The notes beneath the pieces are model-generated. The model did not search any database. It was not told the DNA's origin and saw only the letters and a list, made by a program, of their open reading frames with translations. Shown piece by piece: positions 33,280 through 43,194 of a stretch of 64,000 nt of DNA. Made by a program: the position numbers and the translations under genes. Every line of letters starts with the position of its first letter. Position 1 is the first letter of the stretch. This DNA comes from Lepeophtheirus salmonis (Eukaryota; Arthropoda; Copepoda; Siphonostomatoida; Caligidae). The stretch spans positions 18,391,041-18,455,040 of the forward strand of contig NC_052137.2 in assembly GCF_016086655.4 (NCBI RefSeq), written 5' to 3'.

Positions 33280-33493
33280 ACCTCTTCAAAATTGACTATT
33301 TTCATCAAAAATATGCATTATTCCCATTCTACAATGTGCAAACTAACTCAATATGCCTGCCCCAAGCTCTTCAAAAATGCTGCAAAATTCGATTTATACT
33401 GTCTTTGTTTTCGTTGGTGCTACCCAAAAGTTGATGTTATTGCATTGAAAGGGGTACCAAATGAAAGCTTATACAATTTACATGATAATGGAG
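33280..33493 (+). CDS. C2H2 gene exon (cysteine-rich, entry uncertain)
   Basis: The donor GGAG|GTAAAC (33494) leaves in phase 1, which fits the next exon exactly. The start is set at the only in-frame acceptor after the stop at 33277-33279 (CCTACATTAG, entry phase 0), which sits at the end of a MITE-like repeat and has a poor pyrimidine tract. The peptide includes CKLTQYACPKLFKNAAKFD and a CLCFRWC cluster but no regular finger. It could be partly exonised repeat or an imperfect finger. Confidence 0.55.
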
Positions 33494-34719
33494 GTAAACA
33501 AAATTAATATTGATGGAAATTTTAACTATTTTTCATCTACAAACAAACATATTTTGTTTTCGACTGATCCAGGCCGATTTTTTCTATGTAACCAATTATA
33601 ACGACTTTTTGATTGATACTGTTCCACGCCAAATCTCTATTATGGACCGAATAAGTTCTATCCACTCAAAGTTAAAGCGGTATCAGTCCAAACCCCAACA
33701 CAAATATAGATATTCTGAGTTTTTTTACAATAAATAACGCATCATCTTATCATTCATTTCTAGTTAAGGAACGCCGTTTCGAATGCCAAATTTGTAAAAA
33801 GCGCTTCATCAAATTAAATCATCTTCAATCTCATGAACTTCTTCACACTGGAGTCAAGCCTTTTGAATGTCGTACCTGCCCCAAGAAATACTCATCAGAA
33901 TTTGCATTGAAGAATCATCGCATTCATACGCATGATGAAGGTATAATAAAGCTGCTATTTATCTCATAAATAGCATCCTTAATTAAATTATATCTCAAGC
34001 CTTAGTTATTCATTTATTAACTGTTTTTATTGAATCAATTAAGATAATTTAATACTTGATTCAAATCAATTAATAAATATATGTTTGAATATAAATTAAG
34101 CCATTTAAAAAAAAAAATCACTAGAGTCCTTTTGGAATCTGCTAATGTAACATCAGTCATTGCTTATATTTATTAGGTGATAAACCCAAGTGTGACGAAT
34201 GTGGAAAGACGTTTTTTACCAACTCTGGAGTGCGGAAACATGTTCTGCGGTTCCATAATAAGGATTTACGTCTATATTGCAACGAATGTCCTCGGATATA
34301 TCTACGTAAAGATAATTTAGAACGACACGTTAGATTGGTGCATAGGGATCCCAAGGGAATGTCTATGCACCAATCATCAGAAAGTAAAATTCAAAAAAAG
34401 GTGAGGTTTGTTAATGAATAATATCATGTACACTTTTCAATACTCCAACATATTTTAGAGTTCTTCCGAGTCCTTCAAAAGTGCTCCGTCACGTTACCCT
34501 ACTACTGATCCGGAAGAAGTGATAGATGGCCTCTTTGGAGAAGACTCTAATAATACTCTTCATCGTAAGGGGGAAGTTTTAAATATCTCTGGAGGACTAG
34601 ATGCCTCTGCGACGGAGGCTTTACTTAAGAATCTCACTCCTCAACCCGATTATTTACTCAAAAATCTAACTCCTATTCCACTGGAGGCCTTGGAAGAAAT
34701 GTTTTTAGGAACGAATTGA
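33280..34719 (+). CDS. C2H2 zinc-finger protein, 3' part of the gene (four exons)
   Basis: Four plus-strand exons (33280-33493, 33764-33940, 34177-34400, 34459-34719) join without breaking the frame and give about 291 residues to a TGA at 34719. They contain four good C2H2 fingers. Two are in the second exon (CQICKKRF..HLQSHELLH and CRTCPKKY..LKNHRIH, joined by a TGVKPF linker). Two are in the third exon (CDECGKTF..VRKHVLRFH and CNECPRIY..LERHVRLVH). The first exon adds a cysteine-rich stretch with no clear finger. The last exon is an acidic, serine/threonine-rich tail that repeats LLKNLTP twice and ends EEMFLGTN. A nuclear DNA-binding regulator is expected from the family; its target and partners are unknown. 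A polyadenylation signal AATAAA follows at 34800. The gene ends 288 bp from the stop of the convergent repo gene. The 5' end is unresolved; exons at 9081 and 14209 may belong to it. Confidence 0.8.
33764..33940 (+). CDS. C2H2 gene exon with two fingers
   Basis: 177 bp, acceptor TTCATTTCTAG, donor GAAG|GTATAA; phase 1 in and phase 1 out. It encodes two adjacent C2H2 fingers with the classic TG-x-KPFEC linker. Confidence 0.9.
34177..34400 (+). CDS. C2H2 gene exon with two fingers
   Basis: 224 bp, acceptor TATTTATTAG, donor AAAAAG|GTGAGG; phase 1 in and phase 0 out. The two fingers have longer His spacing (HVLRFH, HVRLVH), followed by a polar HRDPKGMSMHQSSESK region. Confidence 0.9.
34459..34719 (+). 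CDS. C2H2 gene terminal exon, acidic tail
   Basis: Acceptor ATATTTTAG, entry phase 0, 86 codons and a TGA stop. Composition is acidic and Ser/Thr-rich with LLKNLTPQPDYLLKNLTPIP, a 9-residue near-repeat. It could be a transcriptional effector tail; no known domain was recognised. Confidence 0.85.
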   Translation, partial: SSSESFKSAPSRYPTTDPEEVIDGLFGEDSNNTLHRKGEVLNISGGLDASATEALLKNLTPQPDYLLKNLTPIPLEALEEMFLGTN

Positions 34720-34799
34720 AATTATATGACGTTGATTTTTGAGAAAATAACTATATTTTGTAACTACGTCATAATTATTTACACACAAATTTATAAAAA

Positions 34800-34805
34800 A
34801 ATAAA
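34800..34805 (+). promoter_or_regulatory. Polyadenylation signal of the C2H2 gene
   Basis: AATAAA lies 81 bp after the finger-gene stop codon and before the convergent repo coding end. No canonical AATAAA was found for repo on the other strand between its stop and this point. Confidence 0.6.
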
Positions 34806-35007
34806 TACAACACTATACTTGCAATATTTATGAAAAAACTACCTCAGTAAATAGTTAAGTAATCATTTTTGTGGGCTTTTTTTAGTGCTCTTAAAATTAA
34901 ACTAATCATAAATATGAAAGCTGATTTGCTCTCCAAGTTTTTTGTGGTTTTTTTTAAAATAATTAAAATAAATAAAAAAAACAATTGGAATATTATATTT
35001 TTTTTGT

Positions 35008-35453
35008 TCAAATGCTAAAAAGTTGGCTATTGTCATATTCCTGGAGCGAACACATTTTTTTGTACATTCGGTCTGCTTCTGAGAAGTCCATGTGATGTTC
35101 CGGATTAATCATTAACTCATCTTCCATACTCTCATGAGGATTGTAGTTCTTCAGGAGAGAGAATGAGGGATTCACATCTCCGTTTTCATCTTCGTGCGAA
35201 GGGGGGTGCGTTTGGGGAGGATGTGCGTAGCTGTTGTCCATATCTGTGGGATGTGGAACACTCAGATGAGTACTTGATAACAGTCCCTCATCTAGAAATG
35301 AATAGTAGTTGTTTTGTTGATTGAATGCTCCAGGAGGCGAGGAGGATGGGCAAGGAATGAGGGAAGCTCCTCCATTGCTACTGCTCGTGGAGGAAAGAGG
35401 TGTTCCAGGCTCTGAGAGGGGAAAGCTATATGATGTCTCTCCGTTCAATATAT
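35008..35453 (-). CDS. repo: repo exon 4 (terminal)
   Basis: Acceptor TTTTTATACAG, then an open frame to TGA at 35008-35010. It begins ILNGETSYSFPLSEPGTPL and ends DNSQLFSI. Composition is acidic and Ser/Pro-rich, compatible with a regulatory tail. Confidence 0.88.
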
Positions 35454-38400
35454 CTGTATAAAAAGTTACATTAGGTACTAGCTATAAATGAATTAAAGAA
35501 GGTTATTACTTCCGTTAGGAGCGTGTGATGAATAGTTGGGCTTGGGATGAGAGGATGGTGGCGAATCAGAGCAAATCGTGATTTGAGTTTCTCCATAATG
35601 AGTGTTGGAAGAGTACCAGGAGTCTTCCAAAACGTTTCGATGTCTTGGATGGCGATGCAGGGATAATCTTCCATTCACTGAGGGTGGAGGTGACGAATCT
35701 TTTACTAATGATCCTGAATTGGAAGATGGAGGAAGGGAATTGCCGTTGTTGGTCTGAGGTGGAGCTTGCTGTTGTGAGGGATTCACTAAATTTGACCCAT
35801 TCTGATAAACTATATAACAAATTAAATCAAAAATTATTAAAGTAAATTATTTGAAAAATAGAACCACTCACGGTTTGTAAAATAAGGCCCAGTTTTCCGC
35901 GGAGGCTCCCTCTTTCTCCATTTGGCACGTCGATTTTGAAACCAAACTTGTACACGAGACTCACTCAAACAGAGCTTCAATGCCAACTCCTCGCGTGCAA
36001 AAACATCTGGATAGGGTGCGCGTTCGAAAGCTCTTTCCAATTCCTCCAATTGATAGGCCGTAAAAGTGGTCCGGGTCTTCTTTTTCTTTGGTGATCCGTC
36101 TTTATTTGTGGGAGGACTATTATTGGTTTTGTTGGAAGGATTTTTCGAAGCAATGCTGTTGTTACTGCCATTGAGTAGTACTTTTGGATTTCCATTCCCA
36201 GTCTGAGACATTGAAGGTGTTGTCTGATGAATGGTGGGTGATGAACTTCCAGCAGGTGGGGGGCTGGATGAGGATTTGATGTTTAGAAAATTAGAAGCAC
36301 TAAACATTGCAGTGTCTAAAAAGTAAATAAGTAAAAACAAATCATTTCATTTCGTACGACAGCTATTATTATCATCTGAGATGATGATGGAGATTGAAAA
36401 AAAAATCTAAACACTTGTAAAACTTCATATTTGATAGAGTGTATCACAATAGTTATACACTACATATTATTTTACGGCCTCTCTTCCACTCTAACACTGA
36501 AAGAAGTGATGAAAGATAAAGATCTTTTTATTTTTTTAATTTAACCTGAGAGTGCTTGAAATATATATAAGTATATATTTTATTATAGGAAAACAAAATG
36601 TGGATTTGCTTTTCTCTCAATTATCATTTTAGAAAAAGTACATCAAACTAAAAAATTGGGACACTTTTTATAAAATGTCAGAGGCGTCCGCAGGATTACA
36701 TACATATATATTTTTTTTTTGGGGGGAGGGGAGGTTTGGTATTTGGGATTTTTTTGAAAAACAAATTCAAAAATTTAATATTTCTGAAAAAAAAATTTTA
36801 ATATTTCATTTTGAATATTAAATTTTTAGAAAAAAAATTCATATAATAAATTTTTTCAAATTTAATTTCCAAAAATTTAATTCTATTGACAAAAAATAGA
36901 TTTTTTTGGGGGGGAAAAAAATATCAAAAATTAAATTCTAAAACTAATTATTCAGAGAAAATTAAATTTTTAAAACCAAAAATTAAATTTCAAATATTAA
37001 ACTTCTATAAAAAAAATTCGATTATTAAATTTTTAGAAAAAAAAATTAAATATTAAATTTACAATGGACCCCGCTTGAATGTATATTTCGTTTCTTCTTC
37101 GCTACATTCAGTTACCTCTTGATTTTGTCAGATGCAACAGTCAAAAGATTATTTTGTTGTGTTGACAAATACATGTGGCTCGTTATCACAAGAGAGTCTG
37201 GATTTTTTCTTCAACAAACTATTTTAATTAACCCTTTGGCCGTGTCGCAAATTCCATTCTTAAAGTAGCCAAAATTGAACATCACAATAAAAGAATGCGA
37301 AATTGACAGATTTTATTTATTTGAAAAGGGACATTTCGGGTCCAATATCAGTTTTTTCAATCAAATAAATATCCTAAACTAAAACTTTGAATTAAATTTA
37401 CTCCTCCTGGAAATTGGCATAGAATGCCAAAATTATCTCAAATATGTCTAGGAAACATTGTATCTATCAATGAAGTAAAATAATAAATTGCAATTTTCTT
37501 GACTTTTGTTTAAGATTATTTTAAATTGGCGTATCAAATATATCGTTTAATCAATCTTCTATTGAAGATTTGGTTTTATTTACCTATGTAGTAAAATCGA
37601 ATTAGGCTTTAAATTGACCTACGACAAATATTAAAAAGCCTTTGTAACGAGTTATATAAATAATTTAACCTATAGATTTTAGGAGTATTAGCACTCTTAT
37701 GTAATGAGTAGTTATGTACAATATACAAAGTACTTTATACACTAGCTAGATTGTAAACGCACACACGCAAAAAAAGGAGTGCTGTGTTCAAACAAGTAAG
37801 TGCTCGAGTACAATAATTAGTTACGAAAATCCATTGTACAACGGGCATGTTAAAAATAGAAATCGAAAATGAAAATGTTAACCCTGACAATTTGAAGAAT
37901 ATTTAGGAGGAGAACAGCTTAGCTGTCATGGCATTTTATTAAATCAGCTACTAGTAGCTGCGACAAGGGAGGTAGGAGAAGAAGAAGGAAATAAACAAGG
38001 ACATTACTCCGATGTCAATCCCAATTCGACTCTGAATCAGACTAGGATTGACAATTATAACTCCGTAACAAATCCTCAGGGCTACACTCCGTCTGCTATG
38101 CGCAGACACGAATATTCAATCAGGTTATGAATATATTTAAGAAAGGATGTTCAGTACTCAGGAATTAAATAATCATGACTACAGCCAAGGAATAGAAAAT
38201 TCATTCCTCGGATTACCACTTCAAAAAAAAAAAAAAAAAAAAAAAATGAGGCAGCTAAAGAATTCATAGGATTTATCTCACTGACTATAATTTAGGTAAC
38301 CTGCAAATTGCTTTTTTTCAATATTTTCCTGCATTTTGAAAATGCAAACATATTAGTGAAAGAGGAGTTTTTATAGTGATCTTGCTTGGTCAGCAGAGAT

Positions 38401-41137
38401 CACATGGACTGAAAAGTCCCAGGCTCAACAAAGAAAAGCCAATTGCTTAGCTTGAACGGTTTTTTCCCCATGAAGAAGGAGTGTAAAATCAAAACACAGA
38501 AATTGCTTTTGATTCATTGTTTTGGAAGATACAAAAGTGACGTCACACTTAGCAGAATAACTCAGAATCAAAAGAACAGATTATCATGAAACTTTGACAG
38601 CTGTCTTGTGAAGGTTGGTACTAACTGAAAATGAGGCGAATAATAATAAAAAAGTAGAACCATTTAGGTGTGTACCCTGGTATTATTAAGGCCATGTGTT
38701 ATGTAGACCGTCAACATAGATGCAAGGCGGATTGTGTGGAAGACATAATTATCGTCAATTTCAATAAACAAATTATTATTTTTTACATTTGGGGTATGTT
38801 GCAAATTGCACTCCTAAACTAGTCCAAATTGATAGTCACAATAAAATAATGAAAAATTGACAGATTTTTCTGTATTTAAACGGGGCCGAAACTATAGTTA
38901 AAATTACTAAGTATCTCAACTCATCCCAGAAATCGGCTTTTACATAATTGACTCAAATATATTTATGAAATATTTGGCTCTCTATATTTTTGGCCCGTCA
39001 ACACAAAAGCAAATAAGAATGATGTTTCTCAAAATTGATTCCGATTGACATTTTTACTCTTCAACGAATTATTGTCAATTATTAGAATTAACCTTTTGGT
39101 TGTGTCACAAATTGTACTTTTAAAGTTGCCTAAATTGATAAAAAAAGAGAAATGAACTTATTTTATTTAAAAAGGGTCATATTAGAACCAATAAGAGCCT
39201 CTTAAATTAAAATGATGCTCTAAACTCTATCTAAAATTCTTGGGAATCTTAAACCATTCTCCAAATTTAGTTACAAATCCTATAATTGACTCTAATACGT
39301 CAATAAAATATTTGGCTACCTGTTTTTATGGTCCATAAACACAAAAGCCAGCTAGGATATTTTTTCTCAAAATTGATTGGGGATTACATTTGAATTTTTA
39401 TAGGAATTATTGTTCATTTCTCTGGCAAATAATTCTTATTCATCCTTTAAGACTGCCGCAAATTGAACTCTTAAAGTAGCCGAAATTGATCGTCAGAATA
39501 AAAGAATGAGAAATTGACAGATTTTATGTATTTGAAAGGTCCCAAAACGGGTCCAACATAAGTTGTAGGTCAAAACGTGTACCGACAGAACGTTGAGCGA
39601 CAAAATGTCGAATGGAAAATATTAATTTCCATAATTATGAAAAACTGTTTCTACAGCATTTCACTCCAGACATTTCCAGCCCGAGATATTTACCTCAACA
39701 TCCCTACATAAACTAACAATAAGGAACCCTTACAAAAATATCTTTATACTTCCAAATTTGGGGCTATTTCGGGTACTACAGGGCTTAAAAATGAGATCAA
39801 ACCCGAAATAGTCTCAAATTTCGGGCCCCTTTGGTGGTTTAAATGAAAGTGGGGTAAATTTGAATAGTGGTGGTGAGTTTCATTCCGTTTTGAGTCCAGG
39901 TAACAGCTCAAACATTTGGGGGATACATATGGGTTGTGAGGGGCTCTTAGTGGTTGCTTAAATAGTGAGGGTGGGTTTCATCCCATTTTGGGATACGTCA
40001 GTGACTGAAAACATGTATAAGGAGCATTGGGAGGGCCACTTCCTGGTAGTTTATATAGAAATGGTGCAGCTGGATTATGTTTCAGGTGGGAAATATTTGA
40101 ATGGGATATATAGCAACACCATTTGGAGTAGGCCTTTATTTTATATTCTTCGGTCGACCTTCTGTCAGTCAACGTTTTGTGTGGTCGACGTTTTGTCTAT
40201 TCGTCGTTTTGTCGGTTGACGTTTTGTCCACGAACCCTTAAATCAAGTAGTTAAAATTATTGAGTATCTTCATTCATCCCAGAAATCGGAATACAAAGCC
40301 TATAATTGACTCAAATATGTATATTAGGCTGCCTGTATATCAACATAAAAACAAGCTAGAATATTGTATTTTTTTTCAAACTTAAGTACGGATTAAGTTT
40401 GTATTCTTCTGCGAATGATAGTCAACTTCTGTTTACAAATTATCTTAATTAACTCCTTGGTTGCGCTGCAAATTGAAAATTGGTCGTCACAATGAAAGAA
40501 CAAGAAATTAATCAATTTGAAATATCGGGATCTATATAAGTTTCTTATTTCAAGTAAAGGTTCGAAACTATTTTAAATTCCTTGGATATCTTAACTCGCC
40601 CCATAAATTTGAATACTAAGCCTTTGATTGACTCAAATACAATTTCTATATGATATTGGTCTGATTGTAGTTATAAATGAAGTAAACTAATAATTTGGGA
40701 TTGTCTCTTTTTGTTCTAGATTGTTCTATGTGGACGCATCAGATATGTCCTCTATAATTGTTTCCAACATTTAATACTTTTCTTTTTGATTGACGCACAA
40801 ATCTAAGTACAAATAATAATTAAAACAACAGACCTTTATAGATGCTCTCCTTTGGAATGTACTCCTTTAAATCCTCTTCTTTGACGGGTTGAAGAACTTC
40901 CAACATGGAAGCCACATTTTGAGGCGTAGAAGGAGAAATGATCCCTCCTGAATGGTGATGGTGATGATGTTGATGAGTACACTGATTAATCGAAGGCTCT
41001 CCATTGTATTTAAAAGTCTCTATCCCTGGGAGTCGATCCCGTTGTGCCTGTTGATGATGAAGGATCAGAGACTGCTGATCCGCGAGTGGTAGTACATCTG
41101 GGAGATAATCAAACCCGTTGCTATTGTTCGGTTCCAT
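35008..41137 (-). CDS. repo: Repo-type paired-class homeodomain transcription factor (four exons)
   Basis: Exons 41137-40834, 36315-35872, 35809-35510 and 35453-35008 have GT/AG borders and compatible phases (all three introns phase 1). They total 1494 bp, giving 497 residues. The homeodomain spans residues about 179-238 (TRTTFTAYQLEELERAFE..YPDVFAREELALKL..RVQVWFQNRRAKWRK) with Trp226, Gln228 (position 50) and Asn229 (position 51). Together with the REPPRKTGPY extension, it matches Repo (reversed polarity) far better than Otp, Phox2, Prrx or Unc. Repo is the nuclear factor that drives glial differentiation in insects. Flanking regions are low-complexity: a His run (residues about 56-63), Ser/Pro/Asn-rich linkers and a C-terminal acidic tail with HMDFSEADRMYKKM. 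Cys217 replaces the Asn I recall at this place in insect Repo. The start is the first ATG after stops and opens a conserved-looking MEPNNSNGFDYLPDVLP. Intron 1 is 4.5 kb and full of repeats; introns 2 and 3 are about 60 bp. Confidence 0.9.
35510..35809 (-). CDS. repo: repo exon 3
   Basis: Acceptor TTGTTATATAG, donor GGAA|GTAATA; phase 1 in and out. The peptide is Ser/Pro/Asn/Gln-rich (NPSQQQAPPQTNNGNSLPPS) without a known domain. Two other frames are also open across it, but only this one joins both neighbours. Confidence 0.85.
35872..36315 (-). CDS. repo: repo exon 2 (homeodomain)
   Basis: Acceptor TACTTTTTAG, donor AACC|GTGAGT; phase 1 on both sides. It holds the whole homeodomain, preceded by KDGSPKKKKTR, a basic stretch that may aid nuclear import. 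The homeodomain is not split by an intron. Confidence 0.93.
36681..37065 (+). repeat. Homopolymer-rich dispersed repeat in repo intron 1
   Basis: Left end GAGGCGTCCGCAGGATTACATA, TTTTTTTTTGGGGGGAGGGG, then A/T blocks. The right end is truncated after AAATATTAAATTT. It lies about 365 bp inside the intron from exon 2. Confidence 0.65.
37220..37560 (+). repeat. One satellite unit in repo intron 1
   Basis: AACCCTTTGGCCGTGTCGCAAATTCC, then CTTAAAGTAGCC, ATCACAATAAAAGAATGCG and TTATCTCAAATATGTCTAGG follow the landmark order of the family. Confidence 0.65.
37700..38220. other. Intronic DNA with a possible transposon-derived block
   Basis: AAAATGTTAACCCTGACAATTTGAAG, then GAGAACAGCTTAGCTGTCATGGC parallels 47530-47595 (GATCAACATGGCAACCCAGAAAATTTGAAG..GAGAGTAGCCATGACG), which leads into a mariner remnant. 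Here no transposase follows. Confidence 0.4.
38222..38247 (+). repeat. Poly-A tract of about 26 bases
   Basis: An uninterrupted A run inside repo intron 1; it could be a microsatellite or the tail of a retroposed sequence, and no retroposon body was recognised. Confidence 0.7.
38690..39567 (+). repeat. ~330-bp satellite, tandem units in repo intron 1
   Basis: The landmark ATAATTGACTC recurs at about 38946 and 39280, 334 bp apart. GCAAATTG-ACTC, GTCACAATAAAA and GTCAACACAAAAGC recur in step. The third unit is cut at 39567 by a 662-bp insertion and resumes at 40230. Confidence 0.75.
39568..40229. mobile_element. 662-bp insertion with inverted AAAACGTC-rich ends
   Basis: The left end reads GGTCAAAACGTGTACCGACAG, GAGCGACAAAATGTCGAATGG. 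The right end, read in reverse complement, gives GGACAAAACGTCAACCGACAA followed by AACGACGAATAGACAAAACGTCGACC. The subterminal GACAAAACGTC unit is thus repeated several times per end. It splits a satellite unit cleanly. The middle (about 39820-40070) contains a roughly 120-bp tandem repeat, marked by TGGTTTAAAT-AGTG and GGTGAGTTTCATTCC versus GGTGGGTTTCATCCC. There is no transposase. It looks like a non-autonomous DNA transposon; the superfamily was not recognised. Confidence 0.7.
40230..40790 (+). repeat. ~330-bp satellite resumes after the insertion
   Basis: CCTATAATTGACTCAAATATG near 40296 and CCTTTGATTGACTCAAATAC near 40617 are 321 bp apart. The array ends within 50 bp of repo exon 1's donor. 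Confidence 0.7.
40834..41137 (-). CDS. repo: repo exon 1
   Basis: Starts at ATG 41137 and ends at the donor ATAAAG|GTCTGT, phase 1. It encodes residues 1-101, with a QHHHHHH tract and the closing segment ASMLEVLQPVKEEDLKEYIP. No homeodomain sequence is present. The distance to exon 2 (4.5 kb) contrasts with the tiny later introns. Confidence 0.8.
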
Positions 41138-41430
41138 TTATTAAAAAATAAATAATTTTTTTAATTCTTCTTGATTGAACTTAATTGAATGTCTCACTCG
41201 TCTTTTGAGGATTGTGCAGGGGAAATTGAATGAATGACATTAAGAAGGAGATCTCTTGTTGTTGTTGCTGTGTTTTTTTATTATTGTTCGGAAATTGGGG
41301 GGGGTATCGAAAGAACACGACGTACAGAAGAGTAGGAGGAGAGAAGGTTGACAAAATGGGGGATGGGGAAACTTGATTGGACGAGCGTATCCGTCTCATA
41401 AAAATATTGGGTGCGCATTTAACAAGTGGT
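41138..41430 (-). promoter_or_regulatory. repo 5' flank and probable 5' UTR
   Basis: Upstream of ATG 41137 the minus strand shows an AACAACAACAAGAG tract (41250-41265), a C-run (41298-41305) and no transposon sequence. A weak TATTTTTATGAG box lies near 41396-41405. No initiator or known binding sites could be assigned, so the promoter position is a guess. Confidence 0.3.
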
Positions 41431-41642
41431 GTATGTTTTTTTGTCTTAGCTCACGGTTGAATTCGCAGACCATTCAAAAAAACCTACGAGGACTTTTTGT
41501 TTCCAAAAGGATGTTTAAAAAAAAAAAAGGAAAAATCCCCTATGAGGGAATCATTCTCATGCCCAAAAAGCGTGCGCCCTTACAAAAACTCTATGTTTAC
41601 ACATATATTCTCAGATATATGACCATATATTGTATATGGATC

Positions 41643-42612
41643 AGTGGCTCTCAAACTTTGTACAGTGTACTGTACACCCCAGGAAAATATCGAAATGATC
41701 TTGCACGTTTATTATATCTTGCAACCTATCATCCAAAAAGAAACAGAGAGAAAGGTACAAAATTACTAGGGATTATTGCTGGATCGCTCTAAAAAAAACA
41801 AAAAGACTTCAGACCTATCAGGTAATTCCTAATAAATTTGTCAGCCTTAGGACAGGTTCATATAGGTCTTCTATGTTAACTACAACAAGGAGCGTCCACA
41901 GGATTTGTTATGACCTTTAGAAAAGAGATCCTCAATGTTTTCGAATCAAAAACTAATTTATCTAATTACCTTATTAAAGAAAATAAATCTTCCTTTTTTT
42001 CAAACTTCAAAAATTTAAAAAATATTTCCTGCCTTTTTTTTTCTCTGGTAAAAATGTTTCTAATAAATTGATAACTTTTCTTTGTCAATACCTAAACGTT
42101 CTGCATTTAATTTGGGAGGAAGTTACTCCCCACTCCCTGACAACAGCTGAAATGACGCAGTTACTATACCATTTTGGCTGCTCAGCATCGCCTATTCAGA
42201 AGAGACAGGATACCTGATGTTTAAGGGAGTAGGAGATGTGTGGCTAGAGCGTATAATTATACTCAAGTATTTTACGTTCTATAAAAAAATATAGAAATGG
42301 AGGGAAAAGGACATATTAGTAGGAAATCAGCTGTCCTAGAACCGATCAAATACTACTTTGGAATAGTTTGTAGCAATGGGTTTTGATCTGAAAATCATGG
42401 ACTGTAGTGATTTTTAGAGGATCTAAATAATTGGTCCTTTGAAGAAGTTAAGTATGTTATTGAAACCGTTATTTCCGTTATTAAAAAAAAAATCAGTCTA
42501 GCTGCCACACAAAAAAAAGTTCTGTCCGGAACGGTCTTACAAAAAATAATTTTGGATCGGTCTCCTTTAAAATTCGATCATCCAAGTTTCATTTAAGTGT
42601 GGGAACCACTGA
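41643..42612. mobile_element. Possible hAT-like element with GATCAGTGG ends
   Basis: The left end GATCAGTGGCTCTCAAACTTTG and the right end AAGTGTGGGAACCACTGATC are inverted (CAGTGG-TCTCAAAC type). The interior has no transposase; a fragment with GGAGCGTCCACAGGATTTG at 41885 resembles the homopolymer-rich family start. No target duplication was seen. Confidence 0.45.
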
Positions 42613-43190
42613 TCATCACCCCATACTTAGATCTCAGCACAGCCCATCTTTAATAAAGAATTTGATAGTCGATAGCAGAGATGGAGACTCGCAACTCAAA
42701 TTGGATTGAGCACTTGAATACTTGCAACTCCACTGGATCTCATAATCAAAGCCTTATGATTCGACTACGACTTGAAAGCTAGTTACTTAATTTTAGAAAA
42801 GCCTTAATGCTCGGGAGTCCATATTATAATTATGGGCTTGAAATGACCTAAAATAAAAATTCACTAGATCTGTATTTGATGAAAATAATCAAGGACATGG
42901 ACTTCTAAGTAAATACTTGAGACTCGAATTGGACCTGCAGTATAATATGAACTTTTTTTTCACCTTTAGTGATAATTAGCAATACATTTAGATTTAATTT
43001 ATATGAGGACTATAGAGTATGAATTAATTTAGTCTCATTTTTCCCGTTTTCATAGAGCTAAAAATAATAATTTTCCATATAATTTTTAGCACCCGAAGCA
43101 AATTAATATTGATTAAGAGATATATTAATAGAAATACATGCATTTAATACACTTTAATTAAGAATGCAAGTAGTAGGGTAAACCAGGGAC
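42613..43190. other. Intergenic DNA, nothing recognised
   Basis: No coding or repeat signal that I can name. Confidence 0.4.
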
Positions 43191-43194
43191 AGAG

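Noticed and set aside
35493..35845. Three other open frames overlapping repo exon 3 (35566-35820 minus, 35471-35674 minus, 35645-35845 plus)
   Set aside because: Only the frame NPSQQQAPPQ joins exons 2 and 4 in phase; the others are shadows.
38222..38247. Processed pseudogene or SINE ending in the poly-A tract
   Set aside because: No coding or tRNA-like body was recognised upstream and no flanking duplication was seen.
39965..40219. 84-residue plus-strand open frame
   Set aside because: Lies in the tandem repeat and inverted terminus of the 662-bp insertion; composition comes from the repeat.
41373..41792. 139-residue plus-strand open frame
   Set aside because: It crosses the repo upstream flank into the hAT-like element, contains A-run lysines and no domain, and has no splice support.
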